A stretch of DNA of 64,000 nucleotides from Reyranella sp. (GTDB lineage Bacteria > Pseudomonadota > Alphaproteobacteria > Reyranellales > Reyranellaceae). Location: positions 558,001 to 622,000 of the forward strand of contig NZ_SCVC01000006.1 of assembly GCF_004297405.1 (NCBI RefSeq), in the 5' to 3' direction. Shown here piece after piece: positions 24,282-32,446 of the stretch (position 1 is the first letter of the stretch; the number at the start of each line of letters is the position of its first letter). Under the pieces are notes generated by a model. The model was not told the DNA's origin. It searched no databases and saw only the letters and a list, made by a program, of their open reading frames with translations. The translations under genes and the position numbers were made by a program.

Positions 24282-24488
24282 TTACGCTTGCGGTGGTTCC
24301 GGTATGGCCATCCAGTGGGTTGGCTCGAAGGTGTCGCGAACCCCAGCCGCGGCGATGATGCCTAAGTCGTGCCACCCACCGCCTGCAAACCGTGCCAGCG
24401 TGACGATCCTGCTGGCCTTGTTGTCGAGTAACAGTACGAGCGTGCAATCCTTCGGTGCGCTGTCGATTGGCTGCCAGTTGTCAGTCAT
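24282..24488 (-). CDS. Small DUF551-like protein
   Basis: 68 residues from ATG 24488 with a GAGGA site upstream. It contains the DUF551 outline: NWQPIDSAPKD, a VLLLDN strand, GGGWHDLG and the closing THWMAIPEPP. It is a stand-alone version of the domain that ends the 356-1018 protein at the other side of the prophage. The function is unknown. It precedes the FkbM gene on the same strand with 95 bp between. Confidence 0.6.
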   Translation of the reverse strand: MTDNWQPIDSAPKDCTLVLLLDNKASRIVTLARFAGGGWHDLGIIAAAGVRDTFEPTHWMAIPEPPQA

Positions 24489-24546
24489 AGGCTTATCCTC
24501 AGTATACGAAGTACATTATCTACCGCGCTCCCCCTCTAAGGCATCT

Positions 24547-24567
24547 CACGTGCCTAGAAGGGGATGT
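24547..24567. repeat. 21-bp direct repeat, copy 1
   Basis: CACGTGCCTAGAAGGGGATG(T) matches 24596-24616 at 19 of 21 positions, 49 bp apart. The second copy contains the stop codon of the 24603-25232 gene, so copy 1 looks like a duplicated gene end. Confidence 0.65.
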
Positions 24568-24595
24568 GGGTGTGCTTGCGCCTCGGGCTGATAGT

Positions 24596-24616
24596 CACGT
24601 GTCTAGAACGGGATGT
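24596..24616. repeat. 21-bp direct repeat, copy 2 (overlaps a gene end)
   Basis: It matches 24547-24567 at 19 of 21 positions and includes the last codons and stop of the Cys-rich protein gene. Confidence 0.65.
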
Positions 24617-25232
24617 CATCGTCGGCCCACGGGCCGCCGTCGTCAGCCTCGGCCAGATCCTCAGAGGCGGCCAGCAGCTCGTCACACTCCTTCAGCCAAC
24701 GATCCATCATTTCCTCGGTGATCGGCGGAGGCGTCCAAGGCTTGAAGGGCGGGGCGGCCACGTCGGCAATGCACTCGGCAAGGATGGCGGCAACGTCCGG
24801 CGTATCGCAGCCCGTCGTTTCCATGCCTCGTCCGATGTACTTGTACCACCGGACCTCTAGACCGCTGGCGTGGTGCCGGAAATTGGGGAGGACCCTGCAG
24901 CAGGTCGGCTTGCAAGGCAGATCACGCTCCAGCGCCTCCCATTCCCGCATGTATCGGCGAATCCGGGCTCGCGTCCGCAAGCCCTTCTTGACGTAGTGCG
25001 GGGCGCGGGCATCGCGAGCCTGTGCCTGACCACAGTCGCATTCATCCCAATTGTAGGGCCGCATGTCGAACGCCGCTGACGACCAGTTCGCGCCGTAGCC
25101 GAATCGACCACCAAGGAAGCCGTTCACCTCCCGATCCGGGCTCTTGTTCACGACATGCTCGGTGAGCGTGACCAGCGCGTCGGCCAGCTCGTCCATGGTG
25201 CGAGCTGGATGGTGGATAATGATGGTGTCCAT
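24603..25232 (-). CDS. Phage Cys/Trp-rich protein of unknown function
   Basis: 209 residues. The N-terminal half has a glycine-rich GGRFGYGANWSS segment and cysteine clusters (DECDCGQ, CKPTCCRV) that could bind a metal. The C-terminal 60 residues are acidic, with a Pro-rich linker (FKPWTPPP) and the end WADDDIPF. Similar proteins occur in alphaproteobacterial phages, but no function is known to me. Its stop lies in the 21-bp repeat. Confidence 0.55.
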   Translation of the reverse strand: MDTIIIHHPARTMDELADALVTLTEHVVNKSPDREVNGFLGGRFGYGANWSSAAFDMRPYNWDECDCGQAQARDARAPHYVKKGLRTRARIRRYMREWEALERDLPCKPTCCRVLPNFRHHASGLEVRWYKYIGRGMETTGCDTPDVAAILAECIADVAAPPFKPWTPPPITEEMMDRWLKECDELLAASEDLAEADDGGPWADDDIPF

Positions 25233-25397
25233 TGGATGGCTGCCTCAGCCTGTGGCGCCGGTCAAGACGCAGGATATGGTGGGGAACGCTTAGAGGACAT
25301 CCACAGGCACAGGATTACGTGGGTAACAAAATTGCCAAACGAATCAACAGGCTGCGCTGTGGCCCCTGTAAATCGATCGTATAATATATATTATGGA

Positions 25398-25410
25398 AAA
25401 TATCTATTGC
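25398..25410. repeat. 13-bp repeat, candidate attachment core (copy 1)
   Basis: AAATATCTATTGC is identical to positions 26175-26187 and covers the stop codon of the 25404-26126 gene. It sits in an AT-rich patch (25380-25405) at the right end of the prophage. One more inverted match of 9 bp (25390-25398 against 26148-26156) flanks it. Confidence 0.5.
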
Positions 25411-26126
25411 GGTTTAGATAGAATGAATTGCCAGTCGATCCGCATGTTTTGCTTCAATAAGGCAAGGAGATTGAGGCCTCGGCTGGCGCCGCTTGCCGGG
25501 ACACCCAAAGTCAGCAGCACGCCGGCTTTGGGATTATTAGGACTTGGGACGACTAGATCGAAGACCGTACGTGGCTCGCTGTCTCCCTGGGCCTTCGGGA
25601 CGTTCTCGTAGACCACGAGCAGGCTACCGTCGCTGAGCTTGCGGGCCTGGGTCTGGACGCCCGGCCGGCGTGCCTTGATCGAGCCGGCCTTGGTGGCCGC
25701 GTAGTGCTCGGCATCCTTGACGCCCTCGAACTCGAAATCGACCCGCCAGACAACCATGCGGTAACGCTTGTCGACGCTGTAGGCGAGGCCCCGCTCCCAG
25801 TCCTCCGACGCCTGCCAGCCCATGGGCAGCGTCATCTCGACCTTGATCGACTGGAACTGGACCCGGGCCGACAGTGCGTTGCTATCGACGCCAATGAGCT
25901 TCGTCGACGGCGACCGGCCTGCGCCCGTGGTGCCGCCGCCAACGCTTTGCTGGCCATGCGAGAAGCTGGCGCCGTTGTCGGCGGTGCCGAAATCCCGGAA
26001 CGTGAGGCCGCCTGAACTAAGTGGCTCGCTGCCTTGGGCGTTGGCCGATGAGCCGCCAAACGTCAGGGCGCCAGCCGCAAGCCCGGTGAACAAGAACAAG
26101 CGGCGACCGGACTGTTTTTGTCTCAT
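25404..26126 (-). CDS. Tat-exported beta-rich protein at the prophage/chromosome border
   Basis: 240 residues. A twin-arginine signal (GRRLFLF, arginines 8-9, cleavage near ANA-QG at 30) leads to a Ser/Gly-rich linker and a domain of about 160 residues with repeated strands: FQSIKVEMTLPMGWQ, YRMVVWRVDFEFEGV, SLLVVYENVP and GVLLTLGVP. No family is recognised. The gene lies between two copies of a 13-bp repeat, so it could be prophage cargo or a chromosomal gene separated from its neighbours by integration. Folding before export is implied by the Tat signal. Confidence 0.6.
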   Translation of the reverse strand: MRQKQSGRRLFLFTGLAAGALTFGGSSANAQGSEPLSSGGLTFRDFGTADNGASFSHGQQSVGGGTTGAGRSPSTKLIGVDSNALSARVQFQSIKVEMTLPMGWQASEDWERGLAYSVDKRYRMVVWRVDFEFEGVKDAEHYAATKAGSIKARRPGVQTQARKLSDGSLLVVYENVPKAQGDSEPRTVFDLVVPSPNNPKAGVLLTLGVPASGASRGLNLLALLKQNMRIDWQFILSKPQ

Positions 26127-26169
26127 CTCAATTCACACATTAATAATATTCCATAATCCGTTGTTTTGA

Positions 26170-26943
26170 TTAGGAAATATCTATTGCCAATCCGTCGTAA
26201 CAAGGATGGACGTGAGCGGGCGTTACCCGGTCAACCTCGGCATAGTCCATGTCGACATGCATGTTGGTCAAGAACGCGCGGACGGGCTTAACCTGATCTA
26301 TCCACTGCAGCGCCCGTTCGAGATGGGCATGCGTCGGGTGCGGCCGATAACGCATGGCGTCCACAATCAACACCTCGACGCCAGCTAGAGTCTCCAGAGC
26401 GTCGTCGGACAGCATGACGACGTCGTTGGCATAGCCCACCTTGCCGAAACGGAAACCCAGCGACGGGATCGTGCCGTGGTCCTGCACGAAGGGCACTACA
26501 GGCAGGCCAGCGGCCGTGAAAGGGCCGTTGATCAGGCTGTGCCGGTAGATCGGATTGTAGAAGCCCCCACCCTCGGCTTCGAAGCAGTACCCGAAGCGCC
26601 GACGCAGCACCCCCCACGTGCGCTCATCGGACCAGGACTCGATCTGGCCCTGGCGCAGCGCATAGGCGCGCAGGTCGTCGATACCGTGGACCTGGTCGGC
26701 ATGGTCGTGGGTCCACAGAACGGCATCGATGCGCTCGACCCTGGCGTCGAGAAGCTGGCTGCGGACGTCCGGTGAAGTGTCGACCAGCACGGTCTTGCCC
26801 TGGTCCTGGACCAGGATCGAACAGCGCCGCCGACGGTTACGGCTATCATTGGGATCGGCGGCTCCCCACTCCCCTTGCCCATCCTTGCCGCCGGGCCGTG
26901 GAACGCCACCCGAGGTCCCGCAGCCGAGAATGGTCACCCGCAC
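26170..26943 (-). CDS. MBL-fold metal-dependent hydrolase (PhnP-like)
   Basis: 257 residues from a GTG at 26943. The metal motif THDHAD is at 78-83, with further ligands downstream (LIVDAMRYRP with its Asp, and a late HVHPCYDG). An N-terminal GCGTSGGVPR loop is typical of this phosphodiesterase-like group. The start overlaps the tatD stop by 10 bp. Its 3' end (LAIDIS) lies in the 13-bp repeat shared with the prophage border, so it may be the integration target. The substrate is unknown. Confidence 0.85.
   Translation of the reverse strand: MRVTILGCGTSGGVPRPGGKDGQGEWGAADPNDSRNRRRRCSILVQDQGKTVLVDTSPDVRSQLLDARVERIDAVLWTHDHADQVHGIDDLRAYALRQGQIESWSDERTWGVLRRRFGYCFEAEGGGFYNPIYRHSLINGPFTAAGLPVVPFVQDHGTIPSLGFRFGKVGYANDVVMLSDDALETLAGVEVLIVDAMRYRPHPTHAHLERALQWIDQVKPVRAFLTNMHVDMDYAEVDRVTPAHVHPCYDGLAIDIS
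26175..26187. repeat. 13-bp repeat, candidate attachment core (copy 2, in the MBL gene)
   Basis: AAATATCTATTGC is identical to 25398-25410 and encodes the last residues of the MBL-fold hydrolase. Phages often insert at the end of a gene and rebuild it, so this is a plausible attachment core. It is not proven here. Confidence 0.5.
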
Positions 26944-27722
26944 CGGGAACGCTCCGCCTTGGCAAACAACCGGAAGAAATTGTCGGTGGTGGCGGCTTCG
27001 AGTTCAGCGATGCCGACGCCCTTCAACTCGGCCACCTTGGCTGCCGTGTGCGCGACAAAGGCTGGTTCGTTGGTCTTACCGCGCTTCGGCACCGGCGCCA
27101 GGTAAGGCGAATCGGTCTCGACCAGCAGCCGGTCGAGTGGGATGTCGCGCACGATGGTGCGCAGGCTCTCAGCGGCCTTGAAAGTCACAATGCCGGAAAT
27201 TGATATGTAGAGCCCCAGAGCCAGCGCCCGGCGCGCTACGTCCGGCCCGGAGCTGAAGCAATGGATCAGGCCGGGAAAGGCGCCCTTGGCGTATTCAGCT
27301 TCGAGGATGTCGCCGGTCTCGGCATCGGCATCGCGCGTATGGACGATCAACGGCAGACCAGTCTGACGCGCAGCCGCGATATGGGCGCGAAAGCTCTCGG
27401 CTTGCTCTTCGCGCGGGCTGTGCTCGTAATAGAAATCGAGGCCGGTTTCACCGATGCCCACGACCTTCGGATGGTGCGTCGCCTCGACCAGCCGATCGGG
27501 GGTGCGTTGCCCCTCCTCCTTGGCCTCATGCGGATGGACGCCAACCGAGCACCAGACATTATCGTGGCGCTCAGCGATGGCCCGCACACGTTCGAACTGG
27601 TCGAGCCGCGTGCCGATCGTCAGCATCCCGGCCACGCCAGCCGTGCGGGCGCGCGCCAGCACGGCCGTCTCGTCGCCGGCCAGCTCGGGGAAATCGAGAT
27701 GGCAGTGGCTGTCGATCAGCAT
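26934..27722 (-). CDS. tatD: TatD family metal-dependent DNase
   Basis: 262 residues. The start at 27722 gives the classical LIDSHCHLDF metal-binding opening. Later ligands fit the family: GVHPHEA, GETGLDFYYE, IVHTRDAD, IHCFS and LLVETDSPYLAPVP. TatD proteins are TIM-barrel metallohydrolases with nuclease activity. The gene follows metG with a 1-nt gap and overlaps the MBL gene, as is common in alphaproteobacteria. Upstream in-frame starts inside metG are rejected. Confidence 0.92.
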   Translation of the reverse strand: MLIDSHCHLDFPELAGDETAVLARARTAGVAGMLTIGTRLDQFERVRAIAERHDNVWCSVGVHPHEAKEEGQRTPDRLVEATHHPKVVGIGETGLDFYYEHSPREEQAESFRAHIAAARQTGLPLIVHTRDADAETGDILEAEYAKGAFPGLIHCFSSGPDVARRALALGLYISISGIVTFKAAESLRTIVRDIPLDRLLVETDSPYLAPVPKRGKTNEPAFVAHTAAKVAELKGVGIAELEAATTDNFFRLFAKAERSRCG

Positions 27723-27723
27723 C

Positions 27724-29277
27724 TCAGCTCGCGGCTTTCGCCGGCTCGACGTAGCGCGGGAAGACTCCCTGCGGCTTGGGCAGCGCCGCGCCGGGCACCA
27801 GCTCCTGATCGAAGGCGACATAGGCCCTCGCCTCTTGCGGTACAGCAAGCTGCTCGAGGATCTTCGAGGCTGACTCCGGCATGAAGGGCTGCACCAGCAA
27901 GGTCACGCGCCGGATCGTCTCGGCCAGCACCCACATCACCGTGTCGCGCCGCACCGGGTCGGTCTTGGCGAGGGCCCATGGCGCCTGCGCATCGACATAG
28001 CGATTGGCGTCGGCGATCACTTCCCAGATCGCGATCAGAGCGCGATGGAAAGCCTGCTCGTCGATCTCGGCGCGAACGGCGGCAAGGAGGCCCTTGGCAC
28101 GGCCAAGCAGGGCATTGTCTTCATCCGTCAGTGTGCCTTTGGGTGGGACCACCGAGCCGCAGTTCTTCGCGACGATCGACAGCACGCGCTGGCAGAGATT
28201 GCCGTAGGCGTTGGCGAGGTCAGCGTTGAGGCGGCCGATCAGGGCGCGGCGCTGAAAATCACCGTCGTTGCCGAACGGCACTTCGCGCAGCAGGAAGTAG
28301 CGCACCGGATCGACACCGAACTCCTGGGTCACGGCCACCGGATCGATGGCGTTGCCCAGCGACTTCGAGATCTTCTGGCCTTCCGTCGTCCACCAGCCCG
28401 AAGCGAAGACGCGCTTGGGCGGTACCAGGCCGGCTGACATCAGGAAGGCCGGCCAGTAGACGCAGTGGAAGCGGATGATGTCCTTGCCGACGACATGCAC
28501 ATCCGCCGGCCAGAAGCGCCAAAGGGGATTGCTCTCGTCGGGATAGCCGCACTCGGTGATGTAGTTCGTGAGCGCGTCCAGCCAGACGTACATGATGTGC
28601 TTGGGATCGCCCGGCACCGGTATTCCCCAGGAGAAGCTGGTGCGAGACACCGAGAGGTCCTGCAGCCCACCCTTCACGAAGCTGATGACCTCGTTGCGCC
28701 GGCTTTCCGGTGCAATGAAGCGCGGGTTCTTCTCATAGAACTCCAGCAGTCGATCACCCCAAGCCGAGAGCTTGAAGAAGTACGACGGCTCCTCGACCCA
28801 CTCGACTTCGTTGTTGACCGGGCCGGCGCGGCGCTTGCCATCGGGACCAACGGTGGTCTCGTCCTCGGCGTAGAACGCCTCGTCGCGGACCGAATACCAA
28901 CCGGCATACTTGCCGAGATAGATGTCACCGGACGCGACGAGCTTCTCCCACAACGCCTGGCAGGAGGCGTAGTGGCGCTTCTCGGTCGTGCGGATGAAGT
29001 TGTCCGGGCTGTAGTTCATCACGCCAACCAGGTCACGGAACGACTGGCTCACCTTGTCGGTGAAGGCCTGCGGCGACATGCCGGCGGCGTCCGCCGCTTT
29101 CTCCACCTTCTGGCCGTGCTCGTCCGTACCGGTGAGGAAGTGGACGTCGAAGCCGTCGAGGCGCTTGAAGCGAGCCATCACATCGCACGCCAGGGTCGCG
29201 TAGGCGTGACCGATGTGAGGCACATCGTTCACGTAGTAGATCGGCGTGGTGGTGTAGAAAGTGTTACGGCCCGACAT
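27724..29277 (-). CDS. metG: Methionyl-tRNA synthetase
   Basis: 517 residues, the compact form without a long C-terminal extension. The class I signatures are both present: HIGHAYA near the N-terminus and KISKSLGN (the KMSKS loop). Binding motifs include GTDEHGQK and DALTNYI. It charges tRNA-Met, supplying initiator and elongator tRNAs. It lies in the operon holB-metG-tatD-MBL on the minus strand, with a 66-nt spacer after holB that contains a small hairpin. Confidence 0.97.
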   Translation of the reverse strand: MSGRNTFYTTTPIYYVNDVPHIGHAYATLACDVMARFKRLDGFDVHFLTGTDEHGQKVEKAADAAGMSPQAFTDKVSQSFRDLVGVMNYSPDNFIRTTEKRHYASCQALWEKLVASGDIYLGKYAGWYSVRDEAFYAEDETTVGPDGKRRAGPVNNEVEWVEEPSYFFKLSAWGDRLLEFYEKNPRFIAPESRRNEVISFVKGGLQDLSVSRTSFSWGIPVPGDPKHIMYVWLDALTNYITECGYPDESNPLWRFWPADVHVVGKDIIRFHCVYWPAFLMSAGLVPPKRVFASGWWTTEGQKISKSLGNAIDPVAVTQEFGVDPVRYFLLREVPFGNDGDFQRRALIGRLNADLANAYGNLCQRVLSIVAKNCGSVVPPKGTLTDEDNALLGRAKGLLAAVRAEIDEQAFHRALIAIWEVIADANRYVDAQAPWALAKTDPVRRDTVMWVLAETIRRVTLLVQPFMPESASKILEQLAVPQEARAYVAFDQELVPGAALPKPQGVFPRYVEPAKAAS

Positions 29278-29313
29278 GATGACAGAACTCCGAATCCCTG
29301 CTCATCCCTGAGA

Positions 29314-29329
29314 CGCTCCTCCCGGAGCG
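29314..29329 (-). terminator. Small hairpin between holB and metG
   Basis: CGCTCC (29314-29319) pairs with GGAGCG (29324-29329) around a TCCC loop. It sits in the 66-nt gap between the two genes. There is no long U-run, so it may be a weak attenuator or an RNA processing site rather than a full terminator. Confidence 0.3.
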
Positions 29330-29343
29330 CCAGGATCAGCGCT

Positions 29344-30486
29344 TCAGCGCATCGCCGATTGGAGAGCCAGGAAGCTGCCGAGTACCGTTTGCTTGCGGTC
29401 AAGATTGACAGCATCGGCACGGGACAACAGGTGGGCGACCTTTTCCCATGCCTCCATCCAACGATCAAGGCTCGCCGCCTCCAGCAGACGGGCCTGCAAG
29501 CCGCGTTCCGACGGCACGACGGGTGCAGCATCTCCGTCATTTTCCGGCCCCAACGCGGCGGAGCGCGCCAGGCCCTTCAGCCAGCCGTCGAACAGGTAGT
29601 TGAGCGAGCGCCAATCGGCATTCGCCTCCTCGCCGCGGCGCGCGAAGCGCTCGGCGAAACCATGCAGGCGCGGCATGTCGAGGTCGGGCAAGGTCGCCAG
29701 CACGTCGACCATCTCGCGATAGAGTTCGAGACTGCCCGCCCCGGCCAGTTCGAGTGCACGGCCGATGCTGCCCTCGGCCAGTTGCGCCAGCGCCGTCCGC
29801 TCCTCCTGCTTGCTGTCCGGCGCATAATCGCCCAGCAGCTTCACCACGGTCTCATTCGGCAGCGCCTGCAGGGCAAGGCGACGGCAGCGTGAGCGGATGG
29901 TCGGCAGCAGACGCCCGGGCGCATGGCTCACAATCAGCAGAACTGCCTTGGGGGGCGGTTCCTCGAGGACCTTCAGCACCGCATTGGCGCTGTTGCGGTT
30001 CATCTCGTCGGCCGAGTCGACAATGGCCACGCGCCAGTCTCCCATCGCCGGCGTCATGTGCATGAAGGCGCCGAGGTCGCGCACGTCGTCGACGGCAATC
30101 TCGGCCCGCATGCGGCCGGTGTCGCGATTGAGTGAACGCCGGAGATGAAAGAGATCGGGATGCGAGCGAGCATCGATCAGCGACCGGCCAGGCGCATCGG
30201 CTGAAACGTCGAGCCCGTCGGGCCCGTCACCGAACAATCCGCCTTGTTGCTGACCAGCCAGCAGGAAGCGCGCGAAGCGCCAGGCGAGCGTGGCCTTACC
30301 GATGCCGCGCGGTCCAGTCAGCAGCCAGGCATGATGCAGCCGGCCACTCTGCTGGGCTGCCAACATCGTCTTCTCTGCCGTCTCGTGATGCAGCAGCCGA
30401 TTGTTGCGCCACGGCGGCGGCCAGCCATAGGGCCATTCGAGCTTCTCGAGTTCGGCCGGATCGGAAGGCGTCTTGCCGCGCGCCAT
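29344..30486 (-). CDS. holB: DNA polymerase III delta' subunit
   Basis: 380 residues. Part of the clamp loader that puts the sliding clamp on DNA. The opening (LHHAWLLTGPRGIGKATLAWR, in pieces) holds a Walker A-like loop GPRGIGKAT, followed by the SRC motif in TIRSRCRRL that acts on the neighbouring subunit's ATP site. The C-terminal third is the helical collar domain. It starts 2 nt after tmk on the minus strand, the usual tmk-holB-metG-tatD order. Confidence 0.92.
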   Translation of the reverse strand: MARGKTPSDPAELEKLEWPYGWPPPWRNNRLLHHETAEKTMLAAQQSGRLHHAWLLTGPRGIGKATLAWRFARFLLAGQQQGGLFGDGPDGLDVSADAPGRSLIDARSHPDLFHLRRSLNRDTGRMRAEIAVDDVRDLGAFMHMTPAMGDWRVAIVDSADEMNRNSANAVLKVLEEPPPKAVLLIVSHAPGRLLPTIRSRCRRLALQALPNETVVKLLGDYAPDSKQEERTALAQLAEGSIGRALELAGAGSLELYREMVDVLATLPDLDMPRLHGFAERFARRGEEANADWRSLNYLFDGWLKGLARSAALGPENDGDAAPVVPSERGLQARLLEAASLDRWMEAWEKVAHLLSRADAVNLDRKQTVLGSFLALQSAMR

Positions 30487-30488
30487 GA

Positions 30489-31124
30489 TCAGACCTGCAA
30501 ACGCTGGACGACGGCATTGCCGATGGCCGAAGCAACAGCATCGACATCCGATGTCGCATCGATCACCGCGCAGCGATCGGGTTCGGCCGCGGCGATGTCG
30601 AGGAAGCCCCTGCGGACGCGTTCATGGAATTCGAGCGGCAAGGATTCGTAACGTGTCTCGTTTCCGCGTCGCGCGGACGCCCGCGCCAGGCCGGCCTCGA
30701 TCGGCAGATCGAGGATCAGCGTAAGGTCGGGACGAAAATCGCCAACCGCAATACCGTAGAGCTTGTCGAGCAACGCGCGATCGATGCCGTGCCCGTAACC
30801 CTGGTAGGCCATCGTCGAATCGGCGAACCGGTCGCTCACAACCCAGTCGCCGCGCTTCAACGCAGGCCACACGGTGCTGCGCAGATGCTCGCGACGGGCC
30901 GCGAAATGCAACAACGCCTCGGTAACGCCATCCCAACGCTCGGCCGGTCCTTCGACCAGAAGCTTGCGCACCATCTCCGCGCCCGGCGCGCCTCCCGGTT
31001 CTCGGGTCGTCACGACCGCACGGCCTCGCTTCTCCAGGAACTCCTTCAGACGTGCAATCTGGGTGGACTTCCCTGCCCCTTCGCCGCCTTCCAGAGTGAT
31101 GAAGCGCCCGGCGGCGCGGCTCAC
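30489..31124 (-). CDS. tmk: Thymidylate kinase
   Basis: 211 residues from a GTG at 31124 that overlaps the previous stop (GTGA). The P-loop GGEGAGKS is at 13-20; a DR-type segment (TTREPGG) and the lid region (DSTMAYQG) follow. It makes dTDP from dTMP, an essential step in DNA precursor synthesis. The order with holB is conserved in bacteria. Confidence 0.95.
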   Translation of the reverse strand: MSRAAGRFITLEGGEGAGKSTQIARLKEFLEKRGRAVVTTREPGGAPGAEMVRKLLVEGPAERWDGVTEALLHFAARREHLRSTVWPALKRGDWVVSDRFADSTMAYQGYGHGIDRALLDKLYGIAVGDFRPDLTLILDLPIEAGLARASARRGNETRYESLPLEFHERVRRGFLDIAAAEPDRCAVIDATSDVDAVASAIGNAVVQRLQV

Positions 31125-32446
31125 GACAGCCAGCCGAACAGGTAATGCTTGACCATGGCGCCGACGCGGCTGACGACGCCCATGCGCGGCACATCGGCGC
31201 CGGCCTCGAGCGGATATTCCATCGTCTTGCCGTCAGCCAGCGTGATGACGGCGGTACCGATCTTGGTGCCCTTGGCGATCGGCGCGGGGATCGGCCCTTC
31301 GAAGCGGGCAATCACGCGCGGTGATGGCGGCTGGCCGGCCGGCGATGTGACGAGCACAGCCTTGGGCATCACCAGCGGGACTTTGTCCTGCGCCCCCAAC
31401 CACACTGGCGCTTCGGCAACCGTGTCGCCAGCGCGGAATATCGTGGTGTTGGTCGATTCACGGAAGCCCCACTCCATGAGCCGCGCCGTTTCCTGGGCGC
31501 GCTCGGCCATCGAGGTCAGACCGTTGACCACCAGGATCAGCCGCCGCCCGTCGCGCACCGCCGACGTTGCCTGCCCGTAGCCGCCCTCTTCCGTGTGGCC
31601 GGTCTTGAGGCCATCAGTGCCCGGCGTCAGTTTCAGGAGCCGATTGCGGTTTTCCTGGCGGATGTTGTTATAGGTCCAGTTCTGCTCGGCGTAGTAGCGG
31701 TAGTACTGCGGGAAATCCTCGATGGTACGATGCGACAGCACCGCGAGATCGCGCGCGGTCGTGTACTGGCCTTCGTATGGCCAGCCCGAAGCATCCTTGA
31801 AAACGGATTTGGTCATGCCGAGTTCGCGTGCGCGCTTGGTCATGCGCTCGGCGAAAGCCTCCTCGGTGCCGGACAGTCCTTCGGCGATCACGACGCAGGC
31901 GTCGTTGCCCGACAGCACGATGATGCCCTTGATCAAGTCCTCGACGCTCACCTCACTGCCGAGTTCGAGGAACATGCGCGAGCCACCCATCGCACGTGCC
32001 CGCTCGCTGACGCGGAAGCGCGAGTCGAGCTTCAGGCGTCCCGCGGCCAGTTCCTCGAAGACGATGTAGATCGTCATGAGCTTGGCCATCGACGAGGGCG
32101 CCATCGGTGTCTCGGCGTCCTTGTAGAGCAGCACGGTCGAGGTCTGCGGATCGACCATGAAGGCGTAACGCGCCAAGGTACCGATGCCGATCTGGGAGGG
32201 CGGCAGAGCCTCGACTTTGGCTGCCGTCGATTTCTCCGGCTTGGCCGTCGCCGTCCCCTGCGAGGGCTTCGGTTTGGCAGCGGGCTTCTGTGGCTGGGTC
32301 TGCTGTCGGCGCTGCTGCTCCTGCTGCGCGAACGCGTCGAGCGAAGGGCCGAGGAGGCCCCCGACGAGGCCGACGGCCAACAGGGGAGCGAGAGACGCGC
32401 GCAATGCGCGCTTGGGTTCAATCCGCAATGACACGTGCATCACCAT
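31121..32446 (-). CDS. D-alanyl-D-alanine carboxypeptidase (PBP5/6-like)
   Basis: 441 residues with a signal peptide and a Gln/Pro/Lys-rich linker (about 40-80) not found in the short forms. The active-site motifs of the SxxK family are all present: Ser 119-x-x-Lys 122 (SSMAKL), SGN at 179-181 and KTG at 281-283. A C-terminal beta domain (EGPIPAPIAKGTKIG, LADGKTMEYPLEAG) and a terminal amphipathic helix would anchor it at the membrane. It trims peptidoglycan stems and probably sets cross-linking. The start is at ATG 32446, with ATG 32440 as an alternative. Confidence 0.92.
   Translation of the reverse strand: MVMHVSLRIEPKRALRASLAPLLAVGLVGGLLGPSLDAFAQQEQQRRQQTQPQKPAAKPKPSQGTATAKPEKSTAAKVEALPPSQIGIGTLARYAFMVDPQTSTVLLYKDAETPMAPSSMAKLMTIYIVFEELAAGRLKLDSRFRVSERARAMGGSRMFLELGSEVSVEDLIKGIIVLSGNDACVVIAEGLSGTEEAFAERMTKRARELGMTKSVFKDASGWPYEGQYTTARDLAVLSHRTIEDFPQYYRYYAEQNWTYNNIRQENRNRLLKLTPGTDGLKTGHTEEGGYGQATSAVRDGRRLILVVNGLTSMAERAQETARLMEWGFRESTNTTIFRAGDTVAEAPVWLGAQDKVPLVMPKAVLVTSPAGQPPSPRVIARFEGPIPAPIAKGTKIGTAVITLADGKTMEYPLEAGADVPRMGVVSRVGAMVKHYLFGWLS

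Larger units (their letters stand above)
1..25410. mobile_element. P22-like (podovirus) prophage, right-hand part; left end outside window
   Basis: A contiguous set of virion and lysis genes runs on the plus strand: terminase subunits, P22-type portal, scaffold, P22-type coat, gp4- and gp10-like proteins, ejection proteins, tailspike, holin, endolysin and spanins. There is no tail tube, tape measure or baseplate, so a short-tailed virion is expected. No integrase or repressor is seen, so the left end lies upstream of position 1. Right-end cargo genes are on the minus strand. The exact right border is uncertain: either about 25.4 kb or the 3' end of the MBL-fold gene at 26.17-26.19 kb. Confidence 0.9.
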
